In this document: in pieces, positions 12,539-20,655 of the stretch | How the letters are laid out: each line of letters begins with the position of its first letter | Numbering within the stretch: position 1 is the stretch's first letter | DNA from: SZAS-18 sp038322235 | GTDB lineage: Bacteria > Verrucomicrobiota > Verrucomicrobiia > Chthoniobacterales > SZAS-18 | Assembly: GCA_038322235.1 (NCBI GenBank) | Contig: JBBQFQ010000002.1 | Span: 205,790 to 269,789, forward strand | Direction of reading: 5' to 3' | Length of the DNA stretch: 64,000 nucleotides | The notes under the pieces: model-generated | What the model saw: only the letters and a program-made list of their open reading frames with translations | Told to the model about the DNA's origin: nothing | Databases searched by the model: none | Made by a program: the position numbers and the translations under genes

Positions 12539-13288
12539 TTACGGCTCCTCCAGGGTGTAGACGCGCATTCCCTCCGAGGCCGCGGCGGCAACTGACCGAA
12601 TCACCAGCTTCCCCCGCGGGGTCGGCACGGTGTGGTCCGATGCCGGGGATGCGGGATTCTCCGAGATGACCCTCATCAGCGAGGCGGGGACGCTCGCGGG
12701 AACAGATGGGAGGGAGTAGTGCGCTCGGAGGAGATCCGCGGCGCGCTCGGAACAGAATTCCAAGCTTCCCGCAGCGTCACAGACGAACAATGCATGCGGC
12801 CACCAACGCTCCAACATGGTTTCCGCGAGACACCGGCGGGCCACCTCGCGACGCAGGCGTTCCTCGCTCTCCGCCAGCGCCAGCTCACTCCGCTTGCGCG
12901 CGGTGATGTCCGCGATGGAACCGAGGTAGACCGGGCGGCCGGACTCCGCATCCAGGATGATCCGCGTGTTCTCCGTGATCCACATCACCCCGCCATCCCG
13001 CCGCCAGACGAGCGATTCACATTCCTCCACGTGGCCGCCATTTCGGGCGATCTTCTCGTTCACCTCCCCGCGCCGGTCTGGGTCCACGTAGAACTGGCGC
13101 GCGACGTCGGTGATCGTCAGCGTCAGTTCGGCCGGGCTTTCGTAGCCGAGCAGACGCGCAAAGGCCGGGTTCGCGAGGAGATTGCGACCTTCGATGCTCG
13201 ACTGGAAGATCCCGACGACCGACTGCTCAAAGATGTGGCGAAGGGCGGGCTCTGGAGGGAAAAACGCAAAAGCGCTTGGATGACTCAT
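12539..13288 (-). CDS. PAS-domain protein without output domain
   Basis: The protein is 249 aa and cytoplasmic. Residues about 15-130 form a PAS/PAC unit ('IFEQSVVGIFQSS', 'NPAFARLLGYESPAEL', 'VYLGSIADITARK'). A short coiled coil follows ('SELALAESEERLRREVARR'), then a weaker second PAS-like segment ('HALFVCDAAGSLEFCSERAADLL') and a C-terminal 'GKLVIRSV...RVYTLEE' strand. No histidine kinase, GGDEF, HTH or methyl-accepting module follows, so it is a free-standing sensor or adaptor. It sits directly upstream of the Clp-like operon on the same strand with a 94-bp gap, so it could be the first gene of that transcript. I infer a sensory role only. Confidence 0.7.
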   Translation of the reverse strand: MSHPSAFAFFPPEPALRHIFEQSVVGIFQSSIEGRNLLANPAFARLLGYESPAELTLTITDVARQFYVDPDRRGEVNEKIARNGGHVEECESLVWRRDGGVMWITENTRIILDAESGRPVYLGSIADITARKRSELALAESEERLRREVARRCLAETMLERWWPHALFVCDAAGSLEFCSERAADLLRAHYSLPSVPASVPASLMRVISENPASPASDHTVPTPRGKLVIRSVAAAASEGMRVYTLEEP

Positions 13289-13713
13289 GGAGCCCTATCA
13301 GAGCCGCGAACCGACGTTTCATTCCCGACCACGGACCATCTGCGCGCGGCGCGCCCGGCCCGCCAGCAACAGACCGCCCAAGCCCACCAGCACCCAAAGC
13401 GAAATCCGGGAGTTCACCAATCGCGCCGCCAAAAACGCGGGCAGGTGCTCCCCCACTCACCGGCGGGAACACCCGAAATATCGACATGCCCGATCGCGCC
13501 GCAAAAATGTAGCACCCTCGGCTCCGGACTGGTCACGACGACGTCACGAAGTTTCCGCGAGCGTTTCCCCCTGGGCGTGTCAGACTCTGCGGCGAGGCGG
13601 TACCACGAGGCGAGGGAAGCAGCGGGGACAACTCAGCGGGAGGGAAGCCCGCGGGCTGACGCTGGGGATCTCGCGCGCGGCCTGCAAACGGAAACCTCCA
13701 CCTTCATCATTCC
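13289..13713. other. Intergenic region, divergent; one possible membrane peptide
   Basis: This is the 425-bp space between the PAS gene (minus) and the GNAT gene (plus). It contains one short minus-strand frame with a membrane segment (13319-13456). The stretch 13550-13700 is GC-rich with several short inverted repeats, but I could not match it to a riboswitch consensus. No clear -35/-10 pair is visible. Confidence 0.4.
13319..13456 (-). CDS. Possible 45-aa single-span membrane peptide
   Basis: From GTG 13456 the frame gives 45 residues: a short polar start, then a hydrophobic span LWVLVGLGGLLLAG followed by the basic RARR. This resembles the membrane-plus-arginine half of a PEP-CTERM sorting tail, but the Pro-Glu-Pro part is absent. 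It could be a small membrane protein, the tail of a decayed PEP-CTERM gene, or chance. The longer overlapping frame (13227-13487) looks less plausible. Confidence 0.25.
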   Translation of the reverse strand: MGEHLPAFLAARLVNSRISLWVLVGLGGLLLAGRARRAQMVRGRE

Positions 13714-14247
13714 ATGTCCTCACCCACGCCCGTCACTCTCCGCTGCGGTGCTTCGGCGGTCGTGCGCGAGCTGCTTCCGGCGGACGCCCCGGCGCTCGCG
13801 GCCGGGATGAAGCGGCTCTCACCGGCGAGCCGACAGCGGCGGTTTCTACATCAGAAGGATCACCTGACCGACGCGGAACTCGAGCGGCTGACGACTTGCG
13901 ACGGGGTGAATCACATCGGGGTCGGGCTCGCGCTGACGGATCGCTCCGGTCGGGAGGTCGAAGGCCTGGCGGTGGCCCGCTGCTTTCGCGACGCAGCGAA
14001 TCCGCTCCTGGCGGAAGCCTCGATCGTCATCCTCGATGAATGGCAGTCGCGCGGGATCGGCTCCATTCTCGCGCGCGCCCTCGCCGAGCGCGCCTGGGAG
14101 GTGGGGATTCGCTACGTGGGCGCCCTGCTTCTCGCCGAAAACCTCGGTGCGCGAAAACTGCTCGAACGCGTGGCGACGGTCGTGGCGGTGAAGATGGGCG
14201 GACGCGGGACGATCGAGGCGACTTATGCGCTGTGTCGGCCGCTGTGA
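13714..14247 (+). CDS. GNAT-family N-acetyltransferase
   Basis: The protein is 177 aa. It is built like a Gcn5-related acetyltransferase: an N-terminal 'VVRELLPADAPAL' strand-helix, the central strand 'ASIVILDEWQSRGIGSILARAL' (residues about 102-123) with the acetyl-CoA pyrophosphate-binding Q/RxxGxG/A motif as QSRGIGS, and the C-terminal 'ENLGARKLLERV' helix typical of the fold. Substrate is unknown. It resembles the GNAT module found in acyl-CoA synthetase-type protein acetyltransferases ('RLSPASRQRRFLH'), so a protein lysine substrate is possible. It is convergent with ndh, with 56 bases between stops. Confidence 0.85.
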   Translation: MSSPTPVTLRCGASAVVRELLPADAPALAAGMKRLSPASRQRRFLHQKDHLTDAELERLTTCDGVNHIGVGLALTDRSGREVEGLAVARCFRDAANPLLAEASIVILDEWQSRGIGSILARALAERAWEVGIRYVGALLLAENLGARKLLERVATVVAVKMGGRGTIEATYALCRPL

Positions 14248-14303
14248 ACGGGGGACCCGCGGAGGGCGTCCGCAGAAGTGCCATCCCGCCCCCGCACCGC
14301 GCC

Positions 14304-15728
14304 TCAGGCGCGCTGGGTCAAGTCCCGATGCGAATGGAATTTCAGCGGCTGGGCTTCGGGAGCACCAGGACTCAGCAGTGGAACGGGCACGGAGGGCGCG
14401 GGGCTGAAGTTCTTCAGGCTGCCGATGTCGCGGGTGATGAGCCGCGAACCGCGGTAGTTCAACAGGTACGCGAAGGCCCATTCGGCGAGGACACCCAGTT
14501 TGTTGCGGAAGCCGACGAGGAAAAGGAGGTGGATGAAGAGCCAGCCGAACCACGCGAACAGGCCGTGGAGGTGGAACTTCCGGAAGACGGTCGGGAACAC
14601 CTGCGCGACGGCCTTGGCCCGGCCGATCGTGGCCATGCTACCGCGATCGAAATAATGAAACGACTGGGGCGCCCGTCCTTCGAGCCGGGCGAGGATGTTC
14701 GCCGCCGCGAGCCGGCCTTGCTGGATCGCCACGGGGCAAACGCCGGGCAGCGGCTTGCCGTCCTGATGGGAGAAATTCGCGGCGTCGCCGAGCACCATGA
14801 GCTCGGGATGCCCGGGCACGGTGAGATCCGGCGCGATGAGGGCTCGGCCAGCTCGATCAAGCTCGACCGCGGCGCCGAGGGTTTTGAGCAGCGGAGATGC
14901 CACATTGCCCGCCGCCCAGATGACGGTGTGGGCGGGAATGCGCTCGGTGCCGACGGTGACGCCACCGGCGTCAATGCCAGTGACCTGCCGGCCGACGCGG
15001 ACATCGACCCCGATCTGCTCGAGTTGCGCTTTCGCGCTGGCGGAGAGGTCCTCCGGGAAAGCTCCGAGCACTCGCGGCGAGCCTTCGAGGAGGATGACCT
15101 TCGCCTTGGCGGGATCGATGCGACGGAAGTTTTCCGTCATGCTGTAGCGGGCGATCTCCATGATCGCGCCAGCCATCTCGACGCCGGTCGGGCCGCCGCC
15201 GATGACCACGAAGGTCATGGCCGCGTCGCGCTCCGCCGGATCCGTGGCCTTTTCCGCGAGCTCGAACGCCGCGAGAAAACGCTGCCGGATATCGAGTGCA
15301 TCCTCCATCGCCTTCAACCCGGGGGCGTGCTTTTCCCATTCGTCGTGACCGAAGTAGGAATGCCGCGCGCCGGTTGCGATGATGAGGAAATCGTAGTCGA
15401 TGACGAGGTCGTCTGTGATGACGCGACGGCGCGGGACATCGATCGATTTCGCATCGGCGAGCAGGACCTCCGCGTTCTCCTGCTTGCTGAGCACCTGCCG
15501 GATCGGCGCCGCGATCTGGGCCGGCGCGAGCGCGCAGGTGGCGACTTGATACAACAGCGGCTGGAAGAGGTGGTGATTCCGCCGGTCGAGAACCGTCACG
15601 CGAACCGGTTGGCCGGCAAGCGCCTTGGCGGCCTCGATGCCGGCAAAACCAGCGCCGATGATGACGACGCGGGGAAGGGAGGGAATGGTCCCGGCACCAA
15701 CCGGGTGGGTCGAAGTGGCTTCGTTCAT
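14304..15728 (-). CDS. ndh: Type II NADH dehydrogenase (NDH-2)
   Basis: The protein is 474 aa. It oxidises NADH and reduces quinone at the inner membrane face without pumping protons. Two Rossmann motifs are visible: VVIIGAGFAGIEAA at 21-34 for FAD and VVIGGGPTGVEMAG near 174-188 for NADH. Between them is 'FQPLLYQVATCALAPAQIA', typical of NDH-2; 'VLGDAA' contacts FAD and 'CPVAIQQGR' lies near the quinone site. Near 393-418 an amphipathic and hydrophobic segment (FAWFGWLFIHLLFLVGF) provides membrane attachment. It is a single gene with its own promoter and a Rex-type operator at 15788-15809, so expression is likely tied to the NADH/NAD+ ratio. Confidence 0.93.
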   Translation of the reverse strand: MNEATSTHPVGAGTIPSLPRVVIIGAGFAGIEAAKALAGQPVRVTVLDRRNHHLFQPLLYQVATCALAPAQIAAPIRQVLSKQENAEVLLADAKSIDVPRRRVITDDLVIDYDFLIIATGARHSYFGHDEWEKHAPGLKAMEDALDIRQRFLAAFELAEKATDPAERDAAMTFVVIGGGPTGVEMAGAIMEIARYSMTENFRRIDPAKAKVILLEGSPRVLGAFPEDLSASAKAQLEQIGVDVRVGRQVTGIDAGGVTVGTERIPAHTVIWAAGNVASPLLKTLGAAVELDRAGRALIAPDLTVPGHPELMVLGDAANFSHQDGKPLPGVCPVAIQQGRLAAANILARLEGRAPQSFHYFDRGSMATIGRAKAVAQVFPTVFRKFHLHGLFAWFGWLFIHLLFLVGFRNKLGVLAEWAFAYLLNYRGSRLITRDIGSLKNFSPAPSVPVPLLSPGAPEAQPLKFHSHRDLTQRA

Positions 15729-15769
15729 AAGTCAGACCACCGGGCGCGTGACGCTCAAAATGGTCCGAT

Positions 15770-15796
15770 AGGATACCACGAAAACACGCTTGTGAA
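15770..15796 (-). promoter_or_regulatory. Candidate ndh promoter
   Basis: On the minus strand, TTCACA (15796-15791, one mismatch to TTGACA) is followed after 15 bases by TATCCT (15775-15770). A TG one base upstream of the -10 gives an extended -10. The -35 lies inside the Rex-type palindrome, so a bound repressor would block it. The 15-base spacing is short, which lowers confidence. Confidence 0.5.
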
Positions 15797-15809
15797 ATGT
15801 TTCACAAGC
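15788..15809. promoter_or_regulatory. Rex (NADH-sensing repressor) operator upstream of ndh
   Basis: The core TTGTGAAATGTTTCACAA at 15790-15807 has perfect 8-bp arms around TG. The symmetry extends by GC/GC to 10-bp arms (15788-15797 and 15800-15809). It matches the Rex consensus TTGTGAnnnnnnTCACAA exactly. Rex represses respiratory and fermentative genes, ndh among them, when NAD+ dominates, and is released by NADH. The site is 60-82 bases upstream of the ndh start codon and overlaps the candidate -35. The rex gene is not in this window. Confidence 0.85.
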
Positions 15810-15855
15810 TCGGCAAGGTGTCATAGCGGGAACCGGTCACGCCGGTGGGATCGCC

Positions 15856-16839
15856 TCAATCCAGAGTGATTTCACCCCGTTGGACGCGCCGGCATGATGT
15901 GCCGTGAGCGGGAGCAACTTCGGTGAGAGTCAGGTCACCTTTGCGACAGGCATCGGTCGCGAACTCACAGCGTGGCGCGAAGGAGCAGCCGGCGATCGGC
16001 CGGCTGAGATCCGGCGGCGCGCCCGGGATCGTATAGAGATCGCGGCCCTTCGGCTGGAAGGCGGGAATCGATTTCTGCAGCGCCCGATTATAAGGATGAA
16101 GCGGCCGCTCGAAGATATCGGAAACCGAAGCCGACTCGACGATCCGGCCCGCGTACATCACCTGGACCTGATCACAGAAGCCGCTGACGACGCCGAGATC
16201 GTGCGTGATGAAGATCACCGCGGTCCCGTGATTCTGCTGCATCTTCCGGATCAGTTCCAGCACCTGCGCCTGCACCGTGACGTCGAGCGCGGTGGTCGGC
16301 TCGTCGGCGATGAGCAGCGCCGGATTCGTGATCAGGGCCATGGCGATCATCACCCGCTGGCGCATCCCGCCGGAGAGCTCGTGCGGATAGGCGAGCAACC
16401 GTGCCGAGGGATCCTGCACGCCCACCTCCGCCAGTGCATCGAGCGCCTTCTTCCGCGCGGCGTCGCTCGTGATCTTCCCGTGAATGCGCAGCGGCTCCAT
16501 GATCTGATCGCCGACGCGCATGAACGGATTCAGCGAGGTCATCGGATCCTGAAAGATCATCGCGATCTTCCTCCCGCGAATGGCGTTCAACTCCGCCTTC
16601 GAAGCGTGCAGGAGATCAACTCCGCCAAAGATCGCCCGCCCGCCTTCGATCCGGCCGGGAGGCTGGGGAATCAGACCCATCATGGCGTAGCCCGTCACCG
16701 ACTTGCCGCTGCCCGACTCGCCCACCACGCCGAGCGTCCCGCCCTTCTCGAGCGAGAAGGAAACGTCGTTCACCGCGCGCACGATCCCGTTTCGCGTGTG
16801 AAACGCGACGCGCAGGTTTTCGACTTCGAGCAGCGGCAT
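15856..16839 (-). CDS. oppD: Oligopeptide ABC transporter ATP-binding protein OppD
   Basis: The protein is 327 aa. It is the ATPase subunit that powers peptide uptake through the OppBC pore. Visible are Walker A GESGSGKS at 40-47, the signature LSGGMRQRV near 155, Walker B LLIADEPTTALD near 175, the switch histidine in 'VIFITHDLG', and the C-terminal oligopeptide-transporter domain with the Cys-containing 'GCSFAPRCEFATDACRKG' (iron-sulfur-type cysteine motif seen in OppD/DppD). It is the last gene of the opp cluster, 53 bases after oppC. The partner ATPase OppF is not adjacent: the next sequence is the ndh control region. Confidence 0.9.
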   Translation of the reverse strand: MPLLEVENLRVAFHTRNGIVRAVNDVSFSLEKGGTLGVVGESGSGKSVTGYAMMGLIPQPPGRIEGGRAIFGGVDLLHASKAELNAIRGRKIAMIFQDPMTSLNPFMRVGDQIMEPLRIHGKITSDAARKKALDALAEVGVQDPSARLLAYPHELSGGMRQRVMIAMALITNPALLIADEPTTALDVTVQAQVLELIRKMQQNHGTAVIFITHDLGVVSGFCDQVQVMYAGRIVESASVSDIFERPLHPYNRALQKSIPAFQPKGRDLYTIPGAPPDLSRPIAGCSFAPRCEFATDACRKGDLTLTEVAPAHGTSCRRVQRGEITLD

Positions 16840-16892
16840 GGGCGGCGGGTCTTCGGAGAGCTGAAATCTGAATTCCTAAAATTGAGGTGTCT

Positions 16893-17786
16893 TCAATCCT
16901 TCGATGCCTTCGGATCGAGGGCATCGCGCAAACCATCCCCGAGAAAGTTCAGCGCGAACAGCGTGAGCGAGAGGGCGAGACCGGGGAAAGTGATGAGCCA
17001 CCAGAATTCCTCCATCACCTTCCGGCCATCGTCGATGAGGACCCCCCAGGACGCCATGGGCGGGGGAACGCCGAGGCCGAGAAAGCTGAGGAAGGCCTCG
17101 AGGAGCATGATCGCGGGAATGGTGAGCGTGGTGTAGACGATGATCGGTCCGAGCACATTCGGGATGAGGTGCCGGAGGATGATGCGCCGGCGCGGCACGC
17201 CTGTCGCGATGGCGGCCTCGATGAATTCCATCCGGCGCAGGGTGAGCACCTGGCCGCGCACGATGCGCGCCATGGTGAGCCACTCGACCGCCCCGATCGC
17301 GGCAAACAGGAGGAGGAAATTCCGCCCAAAGAGCGACATGAGCAGGATGACAAAAATGGTGAAGGGAAACGCGTAGATGATGTCCACGATCCGCATCATC
17401 ACCATGTCCACGCGTCCTCCGTAGAATCCGGCGATCGTGCCGTAGGTCACGCCGATGAGCAGGGCGACCGCCGTGGCGCAGAGCCCGACGGAGAAGGAAA
17501 CGCGTCCGCCGATGAGAATCCGGGAGAGCAGGTCCCGGCCCGCAGTGTCCGTGCCCAGCCAGTGTTCCGCGCTGGGCGGCGTCGCGTAGGTGGAGAGGTT
17601 TTGCTCCGCGTAGTCCTGCGAGAAGATGGGCCCGATCAGACAGGCGCAGGCCATGACGAGGAGGAGCACCCCGCTGGCGACCGCGAGGCGGTTCTTGCGC
17701 AGACGCGCCCAGGCGTCCTGCCAGAGCGAATGCCCGGGCTCGACCTCGACGATCGCCGGCGCAGGGAGGGTGGAGTCGACGGTCAT
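16893..17786 (-). CDS. oppC: Oligopeptide ABC transporter permease OppC
   Basis: The protein is 297 aa from ATG 17786, eight bases after the oppB stop; upstream codons in the frame are Arg/His-rich and not protein-like. It has an OppC-type N-terminus ('LWQDAWARLRKNRLAVAS'), a first membrane span, a long periplasmic loop with 'HWLGTDTAGRDLLSRI', and further spans with the permease EAA motif 'EFIEAAIATGVPRRRIILRHLIPNV'. It forms the inner-membrane pore with OppB. The region after its stop contains a GAAATCTGAATTC motif shared with the intergenic region near 49010. Confidence 0.92.
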   Translation of the reverse strand: MTVDSTLPAPAIVEVEPGHSLWQDAWARLRKNRLAVASGVLLLVMACACLIGPIFSQDYAEQNLSTYATPPSAEHWLGTDTAGRDLLSRILIGGRVSFSVGLCATAVALLIGVTYGTIAGFYGGRVDMVMMRIVDIIYAFPFTIFVILLMSLFGRNFLLLFAAIGAVEWLTMARIVRGQVLTLRRMEFIEAAIATGVPRRRIILRHLIPNVLGPIIVYTTLTIPAIMLLEAFLSFLGLGVPPPMASWGVLIDDGRKVMEEFWWLITFPGLALSLTLFALNFLGDGLRDALDPKASKD

Positions 17787-17794
17787 GAGCGAGA

Positions 17795-18715
17795 TCACTC
17801 GAGCCGCAGCCGGGGATTCAACCAGGCGAGGACGATATCGACGAGCATGTTGAAGACGCAGATGAGGGCGGCGAAGAGGACGACCGTGCCCATGATCATG
17901 GTGTAGTCGCGGTTCGAGGCGGCGGTGACAAAGTAGCGACCAAGGCCCGGAATCTGAAAGATCGTCTCGACCGTGAAGGAACCGCTGATGATGCCGGCGA
18001 GCGCCGGGCCGAAGAAGGAGATGGCCGGCAGCAAGCCACCGCGAAGCGCGTGGCGAAAGACGATGCGCGTCTCGGAGGCGCCCTTCGCGCGAGCGGTGCG
18101 GATGTAATCCTGCGACATCACCTCGAGCATGCCTCCGCGCGAGAGGCGCGCGAAGTAGGCGGCGTAGTACAAGCCCAGAGTGATCGCGGGCAGGACTTTG
18201 TCCTCCGCTTCGCTCCAACCCGAGACGCTGAACCAGCGGAGGTAGATCCCGAAGACGAGGAGCAGGACCGGGCCGGAAACGAAGGTGGGCAACGTTATCC
18301 CCACCATCGAGAGCGACATCGGCACGTAGTCGGTCACCGTATTCGGCCGGAGTGACGCGACGACGCCGGCGACCACGCCGATCGAGATCGCGATCGCCAT
18401 GCCATAGAGGCCGAGTTCCACCGAGATGGGAAGTGACTCGGCGATCAGCTCGGTCACGGTCCGGTTTGTGTACTTGTAGGACGGACCGAAGTCGCCGCGC
18501 AGAATAATCCCGCTGAAGTAGCGATAGTACTGAACGAGGAGCGGCTTATCGAACCCGTAGTATTCCTCCATGTTCCGCCGGACGTCCGGCGACATGTTTC
18601 GCTCCTGATCAAAGGGTGAGCCGGGCGCGAGGCGGACGAGGAAGAACGTGATCGTCCCGACGACAAACAGGACCGCGAGCGTCTGGGCGACGCGGTTGGC
18701 GATGAACTTCAGCAT
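17795..18715 (-). CDS. oppB: Oligopeptide ABC transporter permease OppB
   Basis: The protein is 306 aa. The N-terminus 'MLKFIANRVAQTLAVLFVVGTITFFLVRLAPGSPF' is the standard OppB/DppB first span. About six membrane spans follow, with the EAA-type loop 'QDYIRTARAKGASETRIVFRHALRGGLLPAI'. It partners OppC in the inner membrane. Only 51 bases separate it from the oppA stop, so oppA-oppB-oppC-oppD is one transcription unit. Confidence 0.92.
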   Translation of the reverse strand: MLKFIANRVAQTLAVLFVVGTITFFLVRLAPGSPFDQERNMSPDVRRNMEEYYGFDKPLLVQYYRYFSGIILRGDFGPSYKYTNRTVTELIAESLPISVELGLYGMAIAISIGVVAGVVASLRPNTVTDYVPMSLSMVGITLPTFVSGPVLLLVFGIYLRWFSVSGWSEAEDKVLPAITLGLYYAAYFARLSRGGMLEVMSQDYIRTARAKGASETRIVFRHALRGGLLPAISFFGPALAGIISGSFTVETIFQIPGLGRYFVTAASNRDYTMIMGTVVLFAALICVFNMLVDIVLAWLNPRLRLE

Positions 18716-18766
18716 GAGGCCGGGGACCCGCCCGAAAGTCTGACCCGGCGGTTCGCGGGACGAATG

Positions 18767-20449
18767 CTAGCGCGTCGTGCCCAGAACGGGAAGTTTGTCG
18801 GCGGCGGCGGCCTCGTCGAGAAAGACGTACTTGAACGGATGATCGTCCAGCACATTTGGCGACCAGCCCTTCACGCTGGAGGTGATGAGATAGTCCCGCA
18901 CGTAAAAGAAGATCGGGATCACCGGTCCCTCCTGAAGCAGCAGCGCCTCCGCCTTCTTCAGCGACTCGAGACGCGCCACCGCGTTGTTCTGAGCCCATGA
19001 CTCCTCGATGAGCTTGTCGTATTCGGCATTCGACCAGCCCGTGCTGTTGTTGCCGTTGCCGGTCCGGAAGATCTCCAGAAATGAATTTGGATCCATGTAG
19101 TCGGCGATCCAGGCAGAGCGCGACAGGACGTAGTCGAGATTTCGCTGGGCATCCATGTAGACCTTCCATTCCTGGGTCACGATCTCGCTTTCGATCCCGA
19201 GTTCCTTCTTCCACATCTGCTGGATGGCCTCCGCGAGCGGCTTGTGGACATCGGAAACGTTCGTCTGGATGCTGATCTTCCCCACGCCCTTCCCACCCGG
19301 AAACCCGGCTTCGACCAGCAGCTTTCGCGCGGCCTCCGGATCGTATTTGAGCTTGTCCTTCGGGAGGTAGCCGACGGGCCCGGGCGGCACATAGCTGTAC
19401 GCGGGGGTGTGGACGGAGCGCGTCACGTTCTTGATGAGCGATTCGCGGTTCAGCGCCATCGAGAGTGCACGCCGCACGCGGGCATCCTTCAACGCGACGT
19501 TCGGGTTCTTCTTCGGATCGAGATTTACCCGATAAAAATACGTTCCGTAGTAGGGCTCCAACCGGAGCGTCGAGCCGGTCGTGCGGTAGCCATCGACCTT
19601 CGAGAGGGGAACGCCATACGTCACGTGCAACTGCCCGGCGCGGAAGGCGAGTTCCTCCGCTTCCTCCGACTCGATCGGGTAGAAATGGATCTCCTTGAGC
19701 CGGACGCGGTTGTTATCCCAGTACTTCTCGCTCTTCGCGACGATGATCTTCTCGTTCGTCCGCCATTCCTTGAGCACGAACGGACCATTCGAAACGATAT
19801 TCTCTGGGCGCGTCCAGCGGTTGCCTTTGTCGTAACGCTTGCCGTGTTTGTCGATCGTCTTCGTGTGGACCGGAAACCACGAGTAGTGCTTCAACATCCC
19901 GAGGAAGAATGCGACCGGCGACCGGAGCTGGATCTGGAGTTTCTTGTCCGAGAGCGCGTGCACTCCAACCTGCGAGAACTCCTTCAGTGTGCCTTCGTTA
20001 TACTCCTTCGCGTTGACCATCACGTGCAACATCGTCGCATAGGGCGACGCCATCTTTGGGTTCAAAATCCGCTCGTAGGAACGGATAAAATCGGCTGAGG
20101 TGATCGGATCGCCATTCGACCAGAGCGCGTTGTCCCGAAGGAAGAACGTGTAAGTCTTGCCGTCGGGTGAGACCTCCCACTTCTCCGCGACGCCGGGCTC
20201 CGGCTTCAGATCTTTCGGATCGGCCATGACGAGGCCTTCGAACAGCGCCTTGATGATGACATGCTCGGGCACGCCGCTGACGGTGTGCGGATCGAGGTCA
20301 GACGGCTCCGCGCCATTCCCCAAGTGGAGAACCTGATCTTTGTTTCCTTTCGTGACGTTGGTCTGGCGCTTCCCGCAGCCGCTCAGGACGAGCGCGAACA
20401 GCACGAGCCCCAAGAGCGGGACGCGGGACAAAGTACGAAATCGTTTCAT
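18767..20449 (-). CDS. oppA: Oligopeptide-binding lipoprotein OppA
   Basis: The protein is 560 aa from ATG 20449, where a lipoprotein signal begins; the lipobox LSGC puts the acylated cysteine at residue 25. The mature protein shows the SBP_bac_5 pattern: 'HLGNGAEPSDLDPHTVSG', 'PEPGVAEKWEVSPDGKTYTFFLRDNALWSNGDPITSADF' (read as two adjacent motifs), 'MALNRESLIKNV' and 'EIVTQEWKVYMD'. It captures peptides outside the inner membrane and delivers them to OppBC. Its upstream neighbour encodes a secreted oligopeptidase, consistent with peptide scavenging. Confidence 0.93.
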   Translation of the reverse strand: MKRFRTLSRVPLLGLVLFALVLSGCGKRQTNVTKGNKDQVLHLGNGAEPSDLDPHTVSGVPEHVIIKALFEGLVMADPKDLKPEPGVAEKWEVSPDGKTYTFFLRDNALWSNGDPITSADFIRSYERILNPKMASPYATMLHVMVNAKEYNEGTLKEFSQVGVHALSDKKLQIQLRSPVAFFLGMLKHYSWFPVHTKTIDKHGKRYDKGNRWTRPENIVSNGPFVLKEWRTNEKIIVAKSEKYWDNNRVRLKEIHFYPIESEEAEELAFRAGQLHVTYGVPLSKVDGYRTTGSTLRLEPYYGTYFYRVNLDPKKNPNVALKDARVRRALSMALNRESLIKNVTRSVHTPAYSYVPPGPVGYLPKDKLKYDPEAARKLLVEAGFPGGKGVGKISIQTNVSDVHKPLAEAIQQMWKKELGIESEIVTQEWKVYMDAQRNLDYVLSRSAWIADYMDPNSFLEIFRTGNGNNSTGWSNAEYDKLIEESWAQNNAVARLESLKKAEALLLQEGPVIPIFFYVRDYLITSSVKGWSPNVLDDHPFKYVFLDEAAAADKLPVLGTTR

Positions 20450-20655
20450 AAACGGGGGTAAATGACTGGACGGATGGAAATCCACGCACTTCTCGCGGTT
20501 TTGCGGGTCGCGGTCAATCCCGCCGTGAGCGGGGCGGGGCACGGTTCGACCGAACGGCGGACGGACGCGGAGGCCGCGGCCCACGATCCGCGCCGGCTGA
20601 AATGGGGTTCGGGATCGAGCAGCAGCTCGCCCCTACCCTCGATTGCGGGCGTACT

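Noticed and set aside
13550..13700. Possible riboswitch upstream of the GNAT gene
   Set aside because: The GC-rich stems did not match cobalamin, SAM, SAH or c-di-GMP consensus elements that I could recall.
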